In this document: positions 51,523-59,955 of the stretch, one piece after another
Layout of the letters: every line of letters starts with the position of its first letter
Position numbering within the stretch: position 1 is the first letter of the stretch
Assembly (NCBI RefSeq): GCF_014138625.1
Contig: NZ_JACJHY010000003.1
Location: 62,001-126,000 of the forward strand
Reading direction: 5' to 3'
Source: Aminobacter ciceronei
GTDB lineage: Bacteria > Pseudomonadota > Alphaproteobacteria > Rhizobiales > Rhizobiaceae
DNA length: 64,000 bases
Notes under the pieces: model-generated
What the model saw: only the letters and a program-made list of their open reading frames with translations
Databases searched by the model: none
What the model was told of the DNA's origin: nothing
Translations under genes and position numbers: made by a program

Positions 51523-52497
51523 TCAGCCGCCTGAGACAGCTTTTTCAGCCTGCCAGAGCGACAGCATACCGTCAAGGAACAAGCGGTCGGCGCCGATTTC
51601 CTTGAGCAATTCCGACGAGACGTCGCCCATGCCGAGTGCGTGGCCAAGGGCCTGGGCAATCGAGTTTGGCAGGAGGAAGCTGCCGGTGCGGGCCGGCTTC
51701 CATTCGATGACCTCGAGCTTGGCGTCGACGCCCTTGGTGCCGAGCCAGGCGATCGCCTGGTCCTCGCCGCCGACCTCGTCGATAAGCTTGTTGGCGAGTG
51801 CCTGGCGTCCGGTCCATACCGAGCCGTCGGCAAGGGCGGTGGCCTCGGCCTTCGACATCGAGCGGCGTTCAGCGACGGTACCGACGAACCAGTCGTAGCT
51901 GTCGAGGATCATGTTGCGCATCATGGCGCGCTCTTCGTCGGTCGTCGGGTTGAATGGATTGGGCTCCGCCTTCAGCGGCGACGACTTGATCTCCTCGAGC
52001 TTGACACCAAGCTTGTCCATCAGCCCGGTCAGGTCGGGAAACTGCACAAGGACGCCGATCGAGCCGACGATGGACGATTTGCGCGCCACGATATGGTCCG
52101 ATGCCGAGGCGATCATGTAGCCGGCGGATGCGGCAAGCGTGCCGACCTGGGCGACGACAGGCTTTTCTGCCGCGATCTTGCGCACGGCGTCGTAGATCGC
52201 CTCGCCGCCGGCGGTGGTGCCGCCGGGCGAATCGATCGACAGGATCACGCCCTTGACGGAGGCCGACTTGCGGACCTCGTCGAGGCGGCGCAGCAGGTCC
52301 TCGTCCTCGGTGATCGTGCCTTCGATGCGGATCTTGGCGATATGGCTGGCGGTCACGCCCGGAATGCGCTCGCCGGCCAGCCATGTCGACATGCCGACGA
52401 CGGCGAAGGCTGCGATGAGAAACGCTACGACCCGCCAAAAGGTCAGCTTGCGTCGCAAGCGGCGTCGGTCGATCAGATCGTCGGCTTTCATGGACAT
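51523..52497 (-). CDS. sppA: Signal peptide peptidase SppA, short form
   Basis: Inner-membrane serine protease that digests cleaved signal peptides; 324 residues, the short 36K-type form with one catalytic domain. A basic N-terminus and one membrane anchor (WRVVAFLIAAFAVVGMSTW, 21-39) precede the domain. The nucleophile is Ser124 (LAASAGYM) and the general base Lys176 (SSPLKAEP); VILSIDSPGG marks the oxyanion side. ATG 52491 is an alternative start. ihfB follows 42 bases downstream. Confidence 0.93.
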   Translation of the reverse strand: MSMKADDLIDRRRLRRKLTFWRVVAFLIAAFAVVGMSTWLAGERIPGVTASHIAKIRIEGTITEDEDLLRRLDEVRKSASVKGVILSIDSPGGTTAGGEAIYDAVRKIAAEKPVVAQVGTLAASAGYMIASASDHIVARKSSIVGSIGVLVQFPDLTGLMDKLGVKLEEIKSSPLKAEPNPFNPTTDEERAMMRNMILDSYDWFVGTVAERRSMSKAEATALADGSVWTGRQALANKLIDEVGGEDQAIAWLGTKGVDAKLEVIEWKPARTGSFLLPNSIAQALGHALGMGDVSSELLKEIGADRLFLDGMLSLWQAEKAVSGG

Positions 52498-52764
52498 GGC
52501 GTGCCTCGCATGCTGTGCAGGCTAGCGCTTTTAAAGCAACGCTTTGGCGAGAGCCACAGCTTTCCTGCCGCAGCTGACGTTGCGGGAGTTGGGATTTGTA
52601 AGCTAAATAGCCATATTGGGGTTTGCATCCAGGCAGCCGGACGCGGGGCAGCAGTGCGTTCGGTCGCAACTCTTTGACCTTATGGTCATATTTTCGTGGC
52701 TTTCATCCGCTTCACCGTGCCGGCCTGAAGGGCGGCTTGGACAGTTTGAAGAAGGACATTGCAG

Positions 52765-53484
52765 TTGGCGCGACCAATCGAGACGAGTGGCGGCGGAGGC
52801 GGCGTCGCGGCTGACACCGCAATTGCGCTTGCGACTTCGCGCGCCGATGCTTTCGACCTCGCAGCGCGTCATTCGCGCCGCGTCCGTTTCCTCAAGCGCG
52901 CTTTGCCGTTGGCGGCGCTCGCGCTGGCGGCACTGTTCGGTGGCTACACCTACCTTGCCGCGCCGCCGTCGCTGAAGGTCAAGGCGGAAGGTGCCGCCTT
53001 CTCCGAAGGCAAGCTGGTGATGGCCAAGCCCCAACTCAGCGGCTTCACCCGCGACAACCTGCCTTATTCGATGACCGCCGACCGTGCCGTGCAGGATCCG
53101 GCCAACCAGGGCGTCGTCGAATTGCTCGGCATCGATGCCAAGCTACCGATCTCAGCCGAGAACGTCGCCCAGGTCGATGCGGCGCGCGGGGTCTACGACC
53201 GCGAGGGAAATACGCTCAATCTGACCGAGCAAGTAATCGTAAAGACCAGCGACGGTATGGTCGCCAAGCTCAAATCGGCGTATCTCGACATGGGCAGTGG
53301 CGCGATGAAGTCTGACGAACCGGTTGAAATAAGCCTTGACGGTTCAAAGATCACGTCCGATTCGATGTCCATGCTCGAAAACGGCAAGGTTGTCGTGTTC
53401 GAGAAAAAGGTACGCGTGGACATCGATCCCGCGCGAATGAAGGCGGCGCAGAATGGCAGCGGAGGCGGGAGTGCGGCAAATTAG
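52765..53484 (+). CDS. lptC: LPS export protein LptC
   Basis: Bitopic inner-membrane protein of the lipopolysaccharide transport bridge, about 239 residues. A cytoplasmic tail and a single span (LPLAALALAALFGGYTYL, near 47-64) precede the periplasmic LptC beta-jellyroll (KLVMAKPQLSGFTRDNLPYSMTA...). The start is a TTG with AAGGA 8 bases upstream; another TTG at 52759 is possible. It overlaps lptA by 32 bases, and lptA-lptB-rpoN follow in the usual rhizobial order. Confidence 0.88.
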   Translation: MARPIETSGGGGGVAADTAIALATSRADAFDLAARHSRRVRFLKRALPLAALALAALFGGYTYLAAPPSLKVKAEGAAFSEGKLVMAKPQLSGFTRDNLPYSMTADRAVQDPANQGVVELLGIDAKLPISAENVAQVDAARGVYDREGNTLNLTEQVIVKTSDGMVAKLKSAYLDMGSGAMKSDEPVEISLDGSKITSDSMSMLENGKVVVFEKKVRVDIDPARMKAAQNGSGGGSAAN

Positions 53485-54034
53485 GTCTTGGCGGTCATTG
53501 GCCGCGTTAACATGCGCGGGCGTGATGCTGTGCACCGCCGGCGCTTTTGCGCAGGATAGCCAGAGCAGGCTTTCAGGTCTCAAGCTCTCGGGCGACCAGC
53601 CGATCCAGATCGAGAGCGACAAGCTCGAGGTCCGCGAATCGGAGAATCTCGCGATCTTCACCGGCAATGTCAGCGTCACCCAGGGCCCGACTGTCATGAA
53701 GTCGGGCAAGATGACCGTCTATTACGCCAAGGATGGCGGCTCGGCCGCCACCGGCTCGGCCAACATCGACAGGCTTGAAGTCGACGACAAGGTCTATGTG
53801 AAGTCCGACAAGCAGGTGGCCACCGGCGACCGCGGCACCTTCGATATGAAGACCGAGGTGCTGGTGATGTCCGGCAAGGAAGTCGTGCTGTCCGAAGGCG
53901 ATAACGTGCTGGTCGGCTGCAAGCTCACCGTGCAGATGAAGACCGGGCTTGCCCAGGTCGACGGCTGCAACAAGGGCACCAAGGGCAATGGTCGCGTTAT
54001 GATGTCGATCACACCGGGGTCGCAGAAGAAATAA
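53453..54034 (+). CDS. lptA: LPS transport periplasmic protein LptA
   Basis: Periplasmic bridge protein, 193 residues, with a signal peptide ending GAFAQDSQS (near 32). The OstA-like beta-jellyroll covers QPIQIESDKLEVRESENLAIFTG...GDRGTFDMKTEVLVMSGKEVVL. The ATG at 53453 has AAGGCGG upstream inside lptC. It passes LPS from LptBFGC to LptD. Its stop is immediately followed by the lptB ATG. Confidence 0.92.
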   Translation: MAAEAGVRQIRSWRSLAALTCAGVMLCTAGAFAQDSQSRLSGLKLSGDQPIQIESDKLEVRESENLAIFTGNVSVTQGPTVMKSGKMTVYYAKDGGSAATGSANIDRLEVDDKVYVKSDKQVATGDRGTFDMKTEVLVMSGKEVVLSEGDNVLVGCKLTVQMKTGLAQVDGCNKGTKGNGRVMMSITPGSQKK

Positions 54035-54856
54035 ATGACTGAGGCATCTTCGCTGTTGTCGCGTCTGAAGCCTGGCTCGGCGCAAAAACTTGCCGCGCCC
54101 GCGACAACAGGCAGTGCCAAGAGCGGTAAGTTCAAGGGCACGCTGATCGCCAAGGGGCTGACCAAAGCCTACAAGGGCCGGCAGGTGGTCTCGGGCGTGA
54201 CGCTCGGCGTCCGCGCCGGCGAGGCCGTCGGCCTGCTCGGCCCCAACGGCGCCGGCAAGACGACCTGCTTCTACATGGTTACGGGGCTCGTTCCCGTCGA
54301 CCAGGGCACGATCGAGATCGACGGCTTCGACGTCACGGCCATGCCGATGTACCGCCGTGCCCGTCTCGGCATCGGCTACCTGCCGCAGGAAGCCTCGATC
54401 TTTCGTGGCCTGTCGGTCGAAAACAACATCCGCGCCATTCTCGAAGTGGTGGAGAAGAGCCGCAAGGAGCGCGAGAAGTCGCTCGATGCGCTGCTCGAGG
54501 AGTTCCACATCAGCCATCTCCGGAAGTCGCCGGCGATCGCCTTGTCGGGCGGCGAGCGCCGCCGCCTCGAGATCGCGCGCGCCTTGGCGAGCCGGCCCAA
54601 CTACATGCTGCTCGACGAGCCTTTCGCCGGTATCGACCCGATCGCCGTCGCCGACATCCAGCAACTCGTCCGACACCTGACCAAGCGCGGCATCGGCGTT
54701 CTGATCACCGACCACAACGTCCGCGAGACGCTGGGCCTGATCGACCGTGCCTACATCATCCATGCCGGCGAGGTGCTGACCCATGGCCGCGCCGACGAGG
54801 TCGTCGCCAATCCCGACGTCCGCCGTCTCTATCTCGGCGAGGGCTTCACCCTTTAG
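54035..54856 (+). CDS. lptB: LPS export ATP-binding protein LptB
   Basis: ATPase of the LptB2FGC exporter, 273 residues. A 35-residue Ala/Ser-rich N-terminal extension absent from E. coli LptB precedes Walker A GPNGAGKTT (near 69-77), signature LSGGERRR (near 170-177), Walker B YMLLDEPFAGIDP (near 190-202) and ITDHNVRETL. The ATG directly follows the lptA stop. Cytoplasmic face of the inner membrane. Confidence 0.94.
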   Translation: MTEASSLLSRLKPGSAQKLAAPATTGSAKSGKFKGTLIAKGLTKAYKGRQVVSGVTLGVRAGEAVGLLGPNGAGKTTCFYMVTGLVPVDQGTIEIDGFDVTAMPMYRRARLGIGYLPQEASIFRGLSVENNIRAILEVVEKSRKEREKSLDALLEEFHISHLRKSPAIALSGGERRRLEIARALASRPNYMLLDEPFAGIDPIAVADIQQLVRHLTKRGIGVLITDHNVRETLGLIDRAYIIHAGEVLTHGRADEVVANPDVRRLYLGEGFTL

Positions 54857-55046
54857 GGCTGCCCGCCAGCGCACAACGTGCCGGTGAAATGCGCAGCCTT
54901 CCTTCACCATTGCCGGGCAATGCGCCGGCAATCTCGATAGCGAATCCCCAATCTGCTTGACATGCAAAAGCCGGGCCAGTTTTATCGCGGCTGGCGAGCG
55001 CGCCGGTTTTCGGCTGCGCAGGATCGGGATCGGACCACTTCGAGCA

Positions 55047-56579
55047 ATGGCGCTGTCGGCGAAACTACAGCTACGGCAGTCCCAATCGCTGGTGATGACG
55101 CCACAGCTGATGCAGTCGATCAGGCTGCTGCAGTTCACCCATACCGAGCTTGAACGTTTCATCGACGACGAGATCGAGCGCAATCCGCTGCTCGAACGGG
55201 CAGAAGTGCCTGACGACGCGCCGGCTGACCAGTTCCCCAAGATCGAGACCCAGGGCGAGGCCAGCGCGGCCGGCGAGGACTGGTTCGAAGGCGAGGCCGG
55301 CTGGAGTTCCGAGGCCATCTCCGAAAAACTCGACACCTCGCTCGAAAACCTGTTCCCCGATGACCCCGGTGCCGTCGAGCGCATGGGACCCGACCTTGCC
55401 ATGCAGTGGAAGTCGGCGTCTTCCGGCTCCGGTTCGGGCGGCGGCTCCGAAGGTTTCGACATGGAGGACATGGCGGCGGCCGCCGTCACCTTGCGCGACC
55501 ATGTCGGTGAGCAGATATCCTTCGCCTTCACCGACCCGGTAGAGCGGCTCGTTGCCTCCGAATTGAGCGACTGGCTCGACGAAGCGGGCTATTTCCGTGG
55601 CGAAGCCGACGAGATCGCGGCGCGCTTCGGTGTCGACGAGGCCTTCGTGCTGAGGGTCCTTGCCGATTGCCAGGCTTTCGATCCTGCCGGCTTGTTTGCC
55701 TGCGACCTGGCAGAATGCCTGCGCATCCAGCTCATCCGCCGCGACCGGCTCGATCCGGCGATGGCAGCGTTGATCGACAATCTCGACCTTCTCGCAAAAC
55801 GCGACTTCCAGAGCCTGAAGCGCATCTGCGGCGTCGACGAGGAGGATCTGCTCGCCATGCTGGCTGAGATCCGCGCACTCGATCCCAGGCCCGGCGGAGC
55901 CTTTGTCGGCGGCTCAGCCGATACCATCGTGCCCGATGTCGAGGTGCGCCAGGCCGCCGACGGCAGCTGGGCGGTGGAGCTCAATCCTGACACCCTGCCA
56001 CGCGTGCTGGTCGACCAGGTGTATTTCGCCCAGGTCACCGGTCGCACCAAGGACGCGGCTGAACGCAACTTCCTCAGCGAGTGCTTGCAGAACGCCAACT
56101 GGCTGACCCGTAGCCTCGACCAGCGCGCCAAGACCATTCTCAAGGTCGCCTCGGAGATCGTGCGCCAGCAGGATGCCTTCCTGGTCCACGGCGTGCGCCA
56201 TCTCAGGCCGCTCAACCTGCGCACCGTGGCCGATGCCATCGGCATGCACGAATCGACCGTCAGCCGAGTCACAGCCAACAAGTACATGCTGACGACGCGT
56301 GGCGTGTTCGAACTGCGCTACTTCTTCACCGCCTCGATCGCCTCGGCGGAAGGTGGCGACGCGCATTCGTCGGAGGCGGTACGCGACCGTATTCGCCAGA
56401 TGATCGAGGAAGAGCAGGCCTCCGACGTGCTGTCCGACGATGCCATTGTGGATATCCTCAGGAAAAGTGGCGTCGACATCGCCCGCCGTACGGTCGCCAA
56501 GTACCGGGAAGGCATGAACATCGCCTCGTCGGTGCAGCGCAGGCGTGAAAAACGCGCGCTGGCAGGTGCCGCCGGCTAG
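55047..56579 (+). CDS. rpoN: RNA polymerase sigma-54 factor
   Basis: Sigma factor for nitrogen, C4-dicarboxylate and other enhancer-dependent promoters, 510 residues. The Gln/Leu-rich activator-binding region MALSAKLQLRQSQSLVMTPQLMQSIRLLQF comes first (1-50), then an acidic linker (about 60-145), the core-binding domain, a helix-turn-helix (LRTVADAIGMHESTVSRVTANKY) and the RpoN box ARRTVAKYRE (near 478-487). ATG 55047 starts the conserved region I. It lies 190 bases after lptB in the conserved lptB-rpoN-hpf-ptsN order. Confidence 0.96.
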   Translation: MALSAKLQLRQSQSLVMTPQLMQSIRLLQFTHTELERFIDDEIERNPLLERAEVPDDAPADQFPKIETQGEASAAGEDWFEGEAGWSSEAISEKLDTSLENLFPDDPGAVERMGPDLAMQWKSASSGSGSGGGSEGFDMEDMAAAAVTLRDHVGEQISFAFTDPVERLVASELSDWLDEAGYFRGEADEIAARFGVDEAFVLRVLADCQAFDPAGLFACDLAECLRIQLIRRDRLDPAMAALIDNLDLLAKRDFQSLKRICGVDEEDLLAMLAEIRALDPRPGGAFVGGSADTIVPDVEVRQAADGSWAVELNPDTLPRVLVDQVYFAQVTGRTKDAAERNFLSECLQNANWLTRSLDQRAKTILKVASEIVRQQDAFLVHGVRHLRPLNLRTVADAIGMHESTVSRVTANKYMLTTRGVFELRYFFTASIASAEGGDAHSSEAVRDRIRQMIEEEQASDVLSDDAIVDILRKSGVDIARRTVAKYREGMNIASSVQRRREKRALAGAAG

Positions 56580-56617
56580 GCCGAAAGGCGCGGAATTCAG
56601 GCCTCTCCCGCGCTTGA

Positions 56618-56646
56618 TTGACAATCCTTAATGAAGTGTCTAGAAG
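56618..56646 (+). promoter_or_regulatory. Sigma-70-type promoter upstream of hpf
   Basis: TTGACA (56618-56623), 17-base spacer, TAGAAG (56641-56646). The -35 is a perfect consensus. It would give hpf its own transcript with a leader of about 210 bases, independent of rpoN. Confidence 0.55.
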
Positions 56647-56859
56647 CCCGCCCGCATGAAGAGGGCTCAGCCCACCAAGGAAAGATGCGGCACAGGATGG
56701 CTTGTGACACGAGCCTGCGGCTGCCGGCGGGTGGCCCAAGATCAGCCGACAAGTTCGGACTTAAAATTGGTGTGACAGGCGAGCCAACGCTTGTTTGCAT
56801 CTGCCACGGGTATAAACTCGGACCGGTTTGAAGTCTGAACAGAAAAGGTCAGTTTTCAG

Positions 56860-57444
56860 ATGAGCCTGCGCATATCAGGAAAACACATGGACGTCGGCGA
56901 TGCGTTTCGTACGCGCATTGAGGGACGTATCGGCGAAGCGATCGGCAAGTATTTCGATCGCGGCTTCTCCGGGCACGTCAACGTCGTGAAGGCCGGCTCG
57001 CGCTACACCGCCGATTGTGTGGTACGGCTCGATTCGGGCATGTCGTTGCAAGCGACCGGTGACGCACAGGAACCGACTGCCGCGTTCGACGCGGCGGCCG
57101 ACAAGCTCGAGACTCGCCTGAGGCGTTACAAGCGCCGGCTGAAGTCGCACAATCTGGGCGCCGGCAACGGTGAATTGACCGATGTCGCCTATTCGGTGGT
57201 CGCAGCGCTCGTCGATGACGACGAGGATGTGCCCGAAGATTTCGCGCCCGCCATCGTTGCCGAGTCGACGATGGTTCTGAAGACGATGTCGGTTGCATCG
57301 GCCGTCATCGAACTCGACACCAAGGATAGCCCTGTTGTGGTCTTCCGCAATGCCGGCAATGAGCACCTCAACATCGTCTACCGCCGGTCTGATGGAAACA
57401 TCGGCTGGATAGATCCCTCGACCGCAAAGGTCGCCCAGGGATAG
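56860..57444 (+). CDS. hpf: Long-form ribosome hibernation promoting factor
   Basis: Binds 30S subunits and drives 100S dimer formation in stationary phase; 194 residues, the long form. The N-terminal RaiA-like domain is MSLRISGKHMDVGDAFRTRIEGRI...ALETRLRRYKRRLKSH and the C-terminal dimerisation domain AVIELDTKDSPVVVFRNAGNEHLNIVYRRSDGNIGWIDP. AAAAGGTCAG precedes the ATG. Classical neighbour of rpoN and ptsN. Confidence 0.94.
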   Translation: MSLRISGKHMDVGDAFRTRIEGRIGEAIGKYFDRGFSGHVNVVKAGSRYTADCVVRLDSGMSLQATGDAQEPTAAFDAAADKLETRLRRYKRRLKSHNLGAGNGELTDVAYSVVAALVDDDEDVPEDFAPAIVAESTMVLKTMSVASAVIELDTKDSPVVVFRNAGNEHLNIVYRRSDGNIGWIDPSTAKVAQG

Positions 57445-57508
57445 TAGCCGCCACCGCATGTGGGGTTTTGGGGCAATGCGGCGGTGAGCACAGCAAGGGA
57501 ATTTCAGC

Positions 57509-57973
57509 ATGGATCTGAGTGATCTGATCGAGGCTCCGGCAATCATGCCGGCCTTGAAGGCGAATTCGAAGAAGCAGCTTCTGCAACTTCTCGCCGAAAG
57601 GGCCGCATCGATTTCCGGTATCCCCGAGCGGGAGGTGTTCGACACCATCCTTCAGCGCGAGCGTCTTGGCTCGACGGGTGTCGGCAATGGCATCGCCATC
57701 CCGCATGGAAAGCTCGCAGGCGTAAAGCGCATCACCGGCGTTTTTGCGCGTCTGGAAACGCCCGTCGATTTCGAGGCGCTGGACGACCAGCCGGTCGATC
57801 TGGTCTTCCTGCTGCTGGCCCCCGAAGGGGCGGGAGCCGACCATCTCAAGGCGCTGTCGCGCATTGCACGCGTGCTGCGCGACGCCGATACGGTCGCCAA
57901 GATTCGCGGCACGCGTGATGCGGCGGCGATCCACGCGCTGCTGTCGGAAACGCCGGCTTCGCACGCCGCCTGA
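57509..57973 (+). CDS. ptsN: PTS IIA-Ntr regulatory protein
   Basis: Phosphocarrier of the nitrogen PTS, 154 residues, with the phospho-acceptor His66 in GIAIPHGKL and VDLVFLLLAPEGAGADHLKALSRIARVL. It signals to K+ transport, nitrogen and carbon metabolism in the cytoplasm. It ends the lpt-rpoN-hpf-ptsN block; a terminator follows 28 bases later. Confidence 0.95.
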   Translation: MDLSDLIEAPAIMPALKANSKKQLLQLLAERAASISGIPEREVFDTILQRERLGSTGVGNGIAIPHGKLAGVKRITGVFARLETPVDFEALDDQPVDLVFLLLAPEGAGADHLKALSRIARVLRDADTVAKIRGTRDAAAIHALLSETPASHAA

Positions 57974-58000
57974 TTTCGATGTTTCGGAAAAGTTTGGGAA

Positions 58001-58024
58001 GGGCCGCATTTTGCGGCCCTTTGC
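58001..58024 (+). terminator. Rho-independent terminator after ptsN
   Basis: GGGCCGC (58001-58007), loop ATTTT, GCGGCCC (58013-58019), then TTTGC. It lies between the convergent ptsN and DUF1150 genes. Confidence 0.8.
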
Positions 58025-58066
58025 CGTTTCGCCATCCTGTCGCCGGCCGAAAGCGCGGGCTACAGG

Positions 58067-58324
58067 TTAGTGGATGGCTACGGTCGTCAGGTCGTTTTCC
58101 ATCGCACCCGCAAGCGCGCGGTCACGGGCATCGGACAACAGGATCGGTTCGCCGGTCGCGGCAAACAGCGCCCACAACTCGAGGCCGGGATCGATCTCGG
58201 TCAGGCCTGGGAAACGGCCGCGCAGATCGTCGCTGGATACCTTCCTGAGATAGGCGACGGAGCCTTCGCCGAGATGGGCGAGCTCGCCCGTGGTCATCGT
58301 GTGTCTCTGGGCAGTATTGGGCAT
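58067..58324 (-). CDS. DUF1150-family protein
   Basis: An 85-residue protein, MPNTAQRHTMTTGELAHLGEG..., matching the alphaproteobacterial DUF1150 family (VAYLRKVSSDDLRGRFPGLTEI, LWALFAATGEPILLSDARD). It lies 62 bases downstream of hsp20 and is probably co-transcribed under heat-shock control. Function unknown. GGAGG lies 6 bases before the ATG. Confidence 0.83.
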   Translation of the reverse strand: MPNTAQRHTMTTGELAHLGEGSVAYLRKVSSDDLRGRFPGLTEIDPGLELWALFAATGEPILLSDARDRALAGAMENDLTTVAIH

Positions 58325-58386
58325 TGTAGCCTCCTTCTAGCCAGGATGCCGTATTGGCCATCCCGCATGAGAGCCATCGGCAGTGC

Positions 58387-58812
58387 TTAGTCTGCTACCG
58401 ATATGTTTATTTTCCGTACCAGTCGCTCGGCTTCCGGCCGGTCGAGATCGACCGAGAGCAGACCGTTCTTCAGATCGGCCGCAATCACCCGCATCCCGTC
58501 GGCCAGCACGAAGCAGCGTTGGAACTGTCGTGAGGCGATACCGCGATGCAGGAACTCGCGCTCCTTGTCGTCGCTCTGTCGACCGCGCACGATGAGCTGA
58601 TTCTCCTCGACGGTGACTTCGAGATCGTTTTCGGCGAAACCGGCGACCGCAAGCGTGATCCGCAGCCTCTCGCTCCGTTCATCGGCATCCCTGATGCGTT
58701 CGATGTTGTAGGGCGGGTAGCTGTCGCCCGACTTGGCAAGGCGCTCCAGCGTCTTTTCCATCGTGTCGAAGCCCAGGAGAAGCGGGCTTGAGAAGGGCGT
58801 CATACGGCTCAT
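58387..58812 (-). CDS. Small heat shock protein (Hsp20/IbpA family)
   Basis: ATP-independent holdase chaperone, 141 residues. The alpha-crystallin domain runs from PPYNIERI through LRITLAVAGFAENDLEVTVEENQLIVRG to DLKNGLLSVDLDRPEAERLVRKINIS. The class A rhizobial sHsp look is clear in PFSSPLLLGFDTMEKTLERL. An RpoH promoter and a ROSE-like leader lie upstream, so control at both transcription and translation is likely. Confidence 0.93.
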   Translation of the reverse strand: MSRMTPFSSPLLLGFDTMEKTLERLAKSGDSYPPYNIERIRDADERSERLRITLAVAGFAENDLEVTVEENQLIVRGRQSDDKEREFLHRGIASRQFQRCFVLADGMRVIAADLKNGLLSVDLDRPEAERLVRKINISVAD

Positions 58813-58822
58813 GTTACAGCTT

Positions 58823-58869
58823 GTCCTCCGAGAGCGACATAATGCGGAAAAACCCGGATGGCATTTTCC
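58823..58869 (-). promoter_or_regulatory. ROSE-like RNA thermometer in hsp20 leader
   Basis: On the minus strand the leader folds into two hairpins. The distal one pairs GGAAAA with TTTTCC (58846-58869). The proximal one, 58838-58823, reads GTCGCTCTCGGAGGAC: GTC and CTC pair with GAG and GAC, with a bulged G, and trap the Shine-Dalgarno GGAGGA. A U(U/C)GCU segment opposite the Shine-Dalgarno with a bulged G is the hallmark of rhizobial ROSE thermometers. Pairing is seen; heat melting is inferred. Confidence 0.65.
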
Positions 58870-58881
58870 CGTCTGTTGTTG

Positions 58882-58910
58882 ATATGGTCCGCGCCGTCGG
58901 CAACTTCAAG
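58882..58910 (-). promoter_or_regulatory. RpoH (sigma-32) promoter of hsp20
   Basis: On the minus strand CTTGAA (58910-58905), 17 bases, CCATAT (58887-58882). This closely fits alphaproteobacterial heat-shock promoters and would give a leader of about 60 bases. Confidence 0.65.
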
Positions 58911-58941
58911 ACTGCAAAAAACTGCCCAACAAGGAAAGAAA

Positions 58942-59883
58942 ATGCCCGTACCGCGCAAGATAATCATCGACACTGACCCCGGTCAGGACGATGCCGTCGC
59001 CATTCTGCTGGCGCTGGGGAGCTCCGAGCTCGACATTCTGGGAATTACCGCTGTTGCCGGCAACGTGCCGCTCAAGCTGACCGAAAACAATGCCCGCAAG
59101 ATCTGCGAGCTGGCAGGCCGTCCCGACATCAAGGTCTATTCCGGCGCCATCAGGCCGCTGATCCGCGAACTGGTCACCGCCGAGGAAGTGCACGGCAAGA
59201 CCGGCCTGAACGGCCCCGATCTGCCCGAACTCACAATGAAGCTGCAGGAACAGCATGCCGTCGACTACCTCGTCGAGACGCTGATGCGCGAGGAAGCCGG
59301 CACCATCACTTTGTGTCCGCTCGGCCCGCTCACCAACGTCGCGCTCGCCCTCATCCGCGAACCCAGGATCGCCCCACGTATCAAGGAGATCGTCTTGATG
59401 GGCGGCGGCTTCTTCGAAGGCGGCAACGTCACCCCTGCCGCCGAGTTCAACATCTATGTCGATCCGCATGCGGCCGACGTGGTGTTCCGCTCGGGCGTGC
59501 CGATCGTCATGATGCCGCTCGACGTCACCCACAAGGCGCTGACCACGACCAAGCGCATCGACGCCTTCCGCAAACTCGGCACCAAGGTCGGCCTTGCCAC
59601 GGCGCAGATGCTTGAATTCTTCGAACGCTATGACGAAGGCAAATACGGCACCGACGGCGGCCCGCTGCATGATCCGTGCGTCATTGCTTACCTTCTCAAG
59701 CCGGAGCTGTTCCAGGGCCGCCACTGCAATGTGACAGTGGAAACCTCCTCGGAGCTGACCATGGGCATGACCGTCATCGACTGGTGGGGCGTCACCAAGC
59801 GTCCGAAGAACGCCATGGTGATGCGCGACATCGACCATGACGGCTTCTTCGCGCTGCTCGTCGAGCGCCTTGGCCGGCTGTGA
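58942..59883 (+). CDS. Inosine-uridine-type nucleoside hydrolase
   Basis: Hydrolyses ribonucleosides to base and ribose; cytoplasmic, 313 residues. The calcium-binding IIDTDPGQDDAVAILLAL (near 8-25) is diagnostic, with TLCPLGPLTNVALAL, MGGGFFEGGNVTPAAEFNIYVDPHAA and DPCVIAYLL completing the site. AAGGA lies 8 bases before the ATG at 58942. The ribokinase gene 0.75 kb away on the other strand would use the ribose released. Confidence 0.93.
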   Translation: MPVPRKIIIDTDPGQDDAVAILLALGSSELDILGITAVAGNVPLKLTENNARKICELAGRPDIKVYSGAIRPLIRELVTAEEVHGKTGLNGPDLPELTMKLQEQHAVDYLVETLMREEAGTITLCPLGPLTNVALALIREPRIAPRIKEIVLMGGGFFEGGNVTPAAEFNIYVDPHAADVVFRSGVPIVMMPLDVTHKALTTTKRIDAFRKLGTKVGLATAQMLEFFERYDEGKYGTDGGPLHDPCVIAYLLKPELFQGRHCNVTVETSSELTMGMTVIDWWGVTKRPKNAMVMRDIDHDGFFALLVERLGRL

Positions 59884-59905
59884 AGCCGCCAATGTTTGGA
59901 GGAAG

Positions 59906-59932
59906 AAGGGGCGGTACATGGCCGCCCCTTTT
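59906..59932 (+). terminator. Rho-independent terminator after the nucleoside hydrolase
   Basis: AAGGGGCGG (59906-59914), loop TACATGG, CCGCCCCTT (59922-59930) then TT. It lies between convergent genes and can work both ways. Confidence 0.85.
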
Positions 59933-59955
59933 GCATTGCCGATCTGGCGAAAGAT

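Noticed and set aside
52675-52688. TGACC-TTAT-GGTCA palindrome upstream of lptC
   Set aside because: Only 5-base arms; expected by chance in a window this size.
53573-55531. 652-codon minus-strand frame over lptA, lptB and rpoN
   Set aside because: Runs across three well-supported genes on the other strand and has antisense-like composition.
56631-56831. 66-codon frame between rpoN and hpf
   Set aside because: Its ATG falls inside the promoter spacer and it has no ribosome binding site; read as hpf leader.
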